Origin: Hyphomicrobiales bacterium
GTDB lineage: Bacteria; Pseudomonadota; Alphaproteobacteria; Rhizobiales; JALURZ01
Direction: 5' to 3'
Assembly: GCA_027058735.1 (NCBI GenBank)
Contig: JALURZ010000221.1
Coordinates: forward strand, 1 to 8,591
Length of the DNA stretch: 8,591 nucleotides
In this document: one piece after another, positions 6,968 to 8,591 of the stretch
Numbering within the stretch: position 1 is the stretch's first letter
Layout: the number at the start of each line of letters is the position of its first letter
The notes under the pieces: model-generated
The model's input: only the letters and a program-made list of their open reading frames with translations
Told to the model about the DNA's origin: nothing
Database searches by the model: none
Translations under genes and position numbers: made by a program

Positions 6968-6976
6968 ACAGGGCCG

Positions 6977-7852
6977 GTGCCTGAAAGCAGAAACGCGATA
7001 AGACAGCTCGCCGAGCGGGTCGCGCGCATCGCCGATGCGCTGGAGCGGCTTGCGCCGGCACCCGGTGCGCCGGTCGATTTCGACAGCGCCGAGGCCTTCG
7101 TGTGGCGTGCGGATCTGCAATCCGTCATGCGCGTCGAGCAGGTCAACCGCGTTGGCCTGCATCTGCTGTGCGCCATCGACCGGCTGCGCGACATGCTGAT
7201 CGAGAACACCCGGCGTTTCGCCAGCGGCCTGCCGGCGAACAACGCGCTTTTGTGGGGCGCGCGCGGCATGGGCAAAAGCTCTCTCGTCAAGGCCGCCCAT
7301 GCCCATATCAACGAGACCCTCGCCAGCGATCTGAAGCTGGTCGAAATTCACCGTGAGGACATAGAGACCCTGCCGGCGCTGATGTCCCTGGTGCGCACTC
7401 AGCCGCACCGCTTTATCGTCTTTTGCGACGATCTGTCTTTTGACCGCGCCGACATGTCCTATAAATCGCTCAAGGCGGTCCTTGAAGGCGGTATCGAGGG
7501 GCGGCCCGAAAATGTCATCTTTTACGCCACGTCAAACCGCCGCCATCTGATCGCGCGCGACATGGTGGACAACGAACGCTCAAGCGCGATCAATCCGACG
7601 GATGCGGTGCAGGAACTTGTGTCCCTGTCCGACCGGTTCGGCCTGTGGATCGGCTTTCACAACTGCAGCCAGGAAGACTATCTTGCCATGGTTCGCGGAT
7701 ATGCCGCGCATTTCGGGCTGAAGGTCGGGGACGATGCGATGCGCCGCGAGGCCATCGAATGGGCAACCACGCGCGGCGCACGCTCCGGGCGCGTCGCCTG
7801 GCAGTTCATACAGGATCTCGCAGGCCGGCTCGGGGTGAGGATCGAAAGCTGA
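6977..7852 (+). CDS. DUF815-family AAA+-like P-loop ATPase
   Basis: A conserved bacterial ATPase of the DUF815 family with no assigned biological role; it is probably cytoplasmic. From GTG 6977 the product has 291 residues. Seen: an N-terminal helical region (about 1-85); Walker A LLWGARGMGKSSLVKAAHAH (91-110, with GARGMGKSS); Walker B RFIVFCDDLSFD (145-156); SYKSLKAVLEGGIEGRPENV (161-180); a sensor-1-like IFYATSNRRHLIARDM (181-196, Asn187); and a second helical lid region with SDRFGLWIGFHNCSQEDYLAMVRGYA, ending SGRVAWQFIQDLAGRLG, the usual family terminus. The protein is therefore complete and not cut by the neighbouring IS element, which begins nine bases after its stop. It is divergent from yajC across a 179-bp spacer, an arrangement I recall from other Alphaproteobacteria. 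The start could instead be TTG 6905 (315 residues). Confidence 0.9.
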   Translation: MPESRNAIRQLAERVARIADALERLAPAPGAPVDFDSAEAFVWRADLQSVMRVEQVNRVGLHLLCAIDRLRDMLIENTRRFASGLPANNALLWGARGMGKSSLVKAAHAHINETLASDLKLVEIHREDIETLPALMSLVRTQPHRFIVFCDDLSFDRADMSYKSLKAVLEGGIEGRPENVIFYATSNRRHLIARDMVDNERSSAINPTDAVQELVSLSDRFGLWIGFHNCSQEDYLAMVRGYAAHFGLKVGDDAMRREAIEWATTRGARSGRVAWQFIQDLAGRLGVRIES

Positions 7853-7870
7853 ACAGAGCTAGAGCAGATT

Positions 7871-7881
7871 CGATTTAATCG
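7871..7881. repeat. Short palindrome inside the presumed IS terminal repeat
   Basis: CGATT and AATCG flank a single T, ten bases inside the presumed IS end. Such a palindrome could be part of the transposase binding site. It also contains the transposase stop codon (TAA, read leftward at 7877-7875). It is short enough to be chance. Confidence 0.3.
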
Positions 7882-8477
7882 TGGTCATACCGGTCAGCGG
7901 CGAAATAGTTTTTGCATTCGTGCGGCGTGAAAGTGTCGATGGCTACGGCGATCGCGTCCCAAAGGTCGTCGATGGTTCTTGCCGCTTCCTTTCGCAGCCG
8001 CGCCTTGAGTTTTGAGAAGGCGTTTTCGATCGGATTGAAATCCGGCGAATAAGCGGGCAGATACCGGAGCGTCGCCCCGGCAGCTTCGATAGCGATCCTG
8101 ACCCCGGTGACCTTGTGGGCGGGCAGATTGTCCATGACGACGACATCTCCTTTGGTCAGTTCCGGTACCAGGACCTGCTCCACATAGGCAATGAAAGCAT
8201 CGCCGTTCATTGCCCCGTCCAGCACCATGGGCGCCACCATGCCATTCAGGCGCAATCCGGCGGTGAAGGTTGTCGTCTTCCAATGGCCATGGGGAATGGG
8301 CGCGACGCACCGCTCGCCGCGCGGCGCCCGTCCGCGCAATCGTGCCATCTTCGTCGAGGCACCGGTTTCGTCGATAAACACGAGCCGTTCGGGATCAAGA
8401 TCAAGCTGGCCGTCAAACCAGGCCTGCCGTGCCGCCCTCACCTCGTCGCGCTCTTGTTCTGACGCATGTGCCGTCTT
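7875..8477 (-). CDS. IS630-family transposase, catalytic part (orfB, DD34E domain)
   Basis: The DDE transposase domain cuts and joins the IS ends. From the frame junction at the A-run (8477) it is 200 residues; a free-standing start would be GTG 8441 (188 residues, numbering used here). Catalytic residues are visible: Asp24 in RLVFIDETGAST, Asp104 in GDVVVMDNLPAHK, and Glu139 in YSPDFNPIENAFSKLKARLRK, with 34 residues between the second Asp and the Glu (DD34E). The family stretch MARLRGRAPRGER and the ending FTPHECKNYF are intact, so the catalytic half looks functional. The family-like sequence continues upstream of the GTG as KTAHASEQERDE, in the same frame as the domain but one base off from the helix-turn-helix part. 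A fused protein therefore needs a -1 shift, or one extra A in the mRNA, at 8476-8482. Confidence 0.9.
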   Translation of the reverse strand, partial: KTAHASEQERDEVRAARQAWFDGQLDLDPERLVFIDETGASTKMARLRGRAPRGERCVAPIPHGHWKTTTFTAGLRLNGMVAPMVLDGAMNGDAFIAYVEQVLVPELTKGDVVVMDNLPAHKVTGVRIAIEAAGATLRYLPAYSPDFNPIENAFSKLKARLRKEAARTIDDLWDAIAVAIDTFTPHECKNYFAADRYDHD

Positions 8478-8591
8478 TTTTTAACCGTGATGCCGCGCTT
8501 GGCGAAAAAGTGCCAGACCGTCGAGGGGGCCACGCGAACGCCGTGCTCTTGTGCCAGCCGATCGGCAATCTCGTAAAGGGCAATGTCCTTG
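8438..8591 (-). CDS. IS630-family transposase, DNA-binding part (orfA, truncated by window edge)
   Basis: This is the upstream frame of the same transposase; its start lies off the window. The visible 50 residues contain the second helix-turn-helix typical of IS630 transposases: LYEIADRLAQEHGVRVAPSTVWHFFAKRGITVKK. After the lysine codons the frame drifts into unrelated sequence (RRHMRQNKSATR) and stops at TGA 8440-8438, whereas the family sequence resumes in the -1 frame. The stop overlaps the possible GTG start of the catalytic part (8441). This is either a normal orfA ending, where orfA-orfB fusion uses slippage, or a recent disabling indel. Confidence 0.82.
   Translation of the reverse strand, partial: KDIALYEIADRLAQEHGVRVAPSTVWHFFAKRGITVKKRRHMRQNKSATR
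8475..8482 (-). other. Slippery run of seven A at the transposase frame junction
   Basis: Reading leftward, the frame-0 codons are GTT AAA AAA AGA; the -1 frame gives GTT AAA AAA AAG ACG, restoring the conserved KKKTAHA-type sequence. A homopolymer of seven A exactly at the junction is the expected place for ribosomal -1 slippage or for RNA polymerase adding one A. Both are known ways for some IS630-group elements to make a full-length transposase. Confidence 0.6.

Larger units (their letters stand above)
7862..8591 (-). mobile_element. IS630-family insertion sequence, right-hand portion missing (runs off the window)
   Basis: The element is recognised by its DD34E transposase. IS630/Tc1-mariner elements insert at TA and duplicate it. 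A TA lies at 7860-7861 inside CTAG, immediately followed by GAGCAGATTCGATTTAATCG, which I take as the terminal inverted repeat at the transposase 3' end. It overlaps the transposase stop codon and holds a short palindrome (CGATT-T-AATCG, 7871-7881). The other end, the matching inverted repeat and the second TA lie beyond base 8591, so the boundary is inferred. About 730 bp are present of an expected ~1.1 kb. Confidence 0.75.

Noticed and set aside
6426..7061. Longer 211-residue version of YajC
   Set aside because: The extra 88 residues are not YajC-like and would be encoded across the promoter and into the divergent gene; the strong ribosome site is at ATG 6797.
1..8591. CRISPR array, tRNA/rRNA genes, toxin-antitoxin pair or phage-defence system
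   Set aside because: No regularly spaced direct repeats, no cloverleaf or rRNA-like stretches, and every substantial frame is explained by a housekeeping gene or the IS element.

Overview
This GC-rich window looks like chromosomal DNA of an alphaproteobacterium. Three things point there: TrmFO together with separate SecD and SecF proteins, a squalene/phytoene-synthase-like gene next to the Sec genes, and an IS630 element of the kind common in that class. The assignment is an inference from gene content; no rRNA or tRNA is present to confirm it.

Layout, left to right. Bases 1-655 (+) are the 3' end of uvrA (nucleotide excision repair). Bases 609-1244 (-) are a DUF938 SAM-dependent methyltransferase that overlaps uvrA tail to tail. 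After a 234-bp divergent spacer, 1479-2903 (+) is trmFO (folate/FAD-dependent tRNA U54 methylation). It converges, with 15 bp between the stops, on a leftward operon that reads yajC (6797-6426), secD (6379-4772), secF (4757-3822) and a noncanonical squalene/phytoene-synthase-like gene (3773-2919). yajC has a good sigma70-type promoter and ribosome binding site, and the gaps within the operon are 46, 14 and 48 bp. To the right, 6977-7852 (+) is a divergent DUF815 P-loop ATPase. Nine bases after its stop, an IS630-family element begins at a TA dinucleotide and runs off the window edge. Its transposase is split into two frames at a run of seven A.

How the genes work together. YajC, SecD and SecF form the accessory complex that helps the SecYEG translocon use the proton-motive force. 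The last gene of the operon resembles the mitochondrial complex I assembly factor NDUFAF6 more than a terpenoid enzyme, because both Asp-rich catalytic motifs are replaced. This suggests that membrane-protein export and respiratory complex I biogenesis are co-transcribed. The window is otherwise mostly conserved housekeeping DNA. The points most worth a second look are the catalytically unlikely synthase homologue, the hairpin at the secF stop codon, and the IS630 frameshift.
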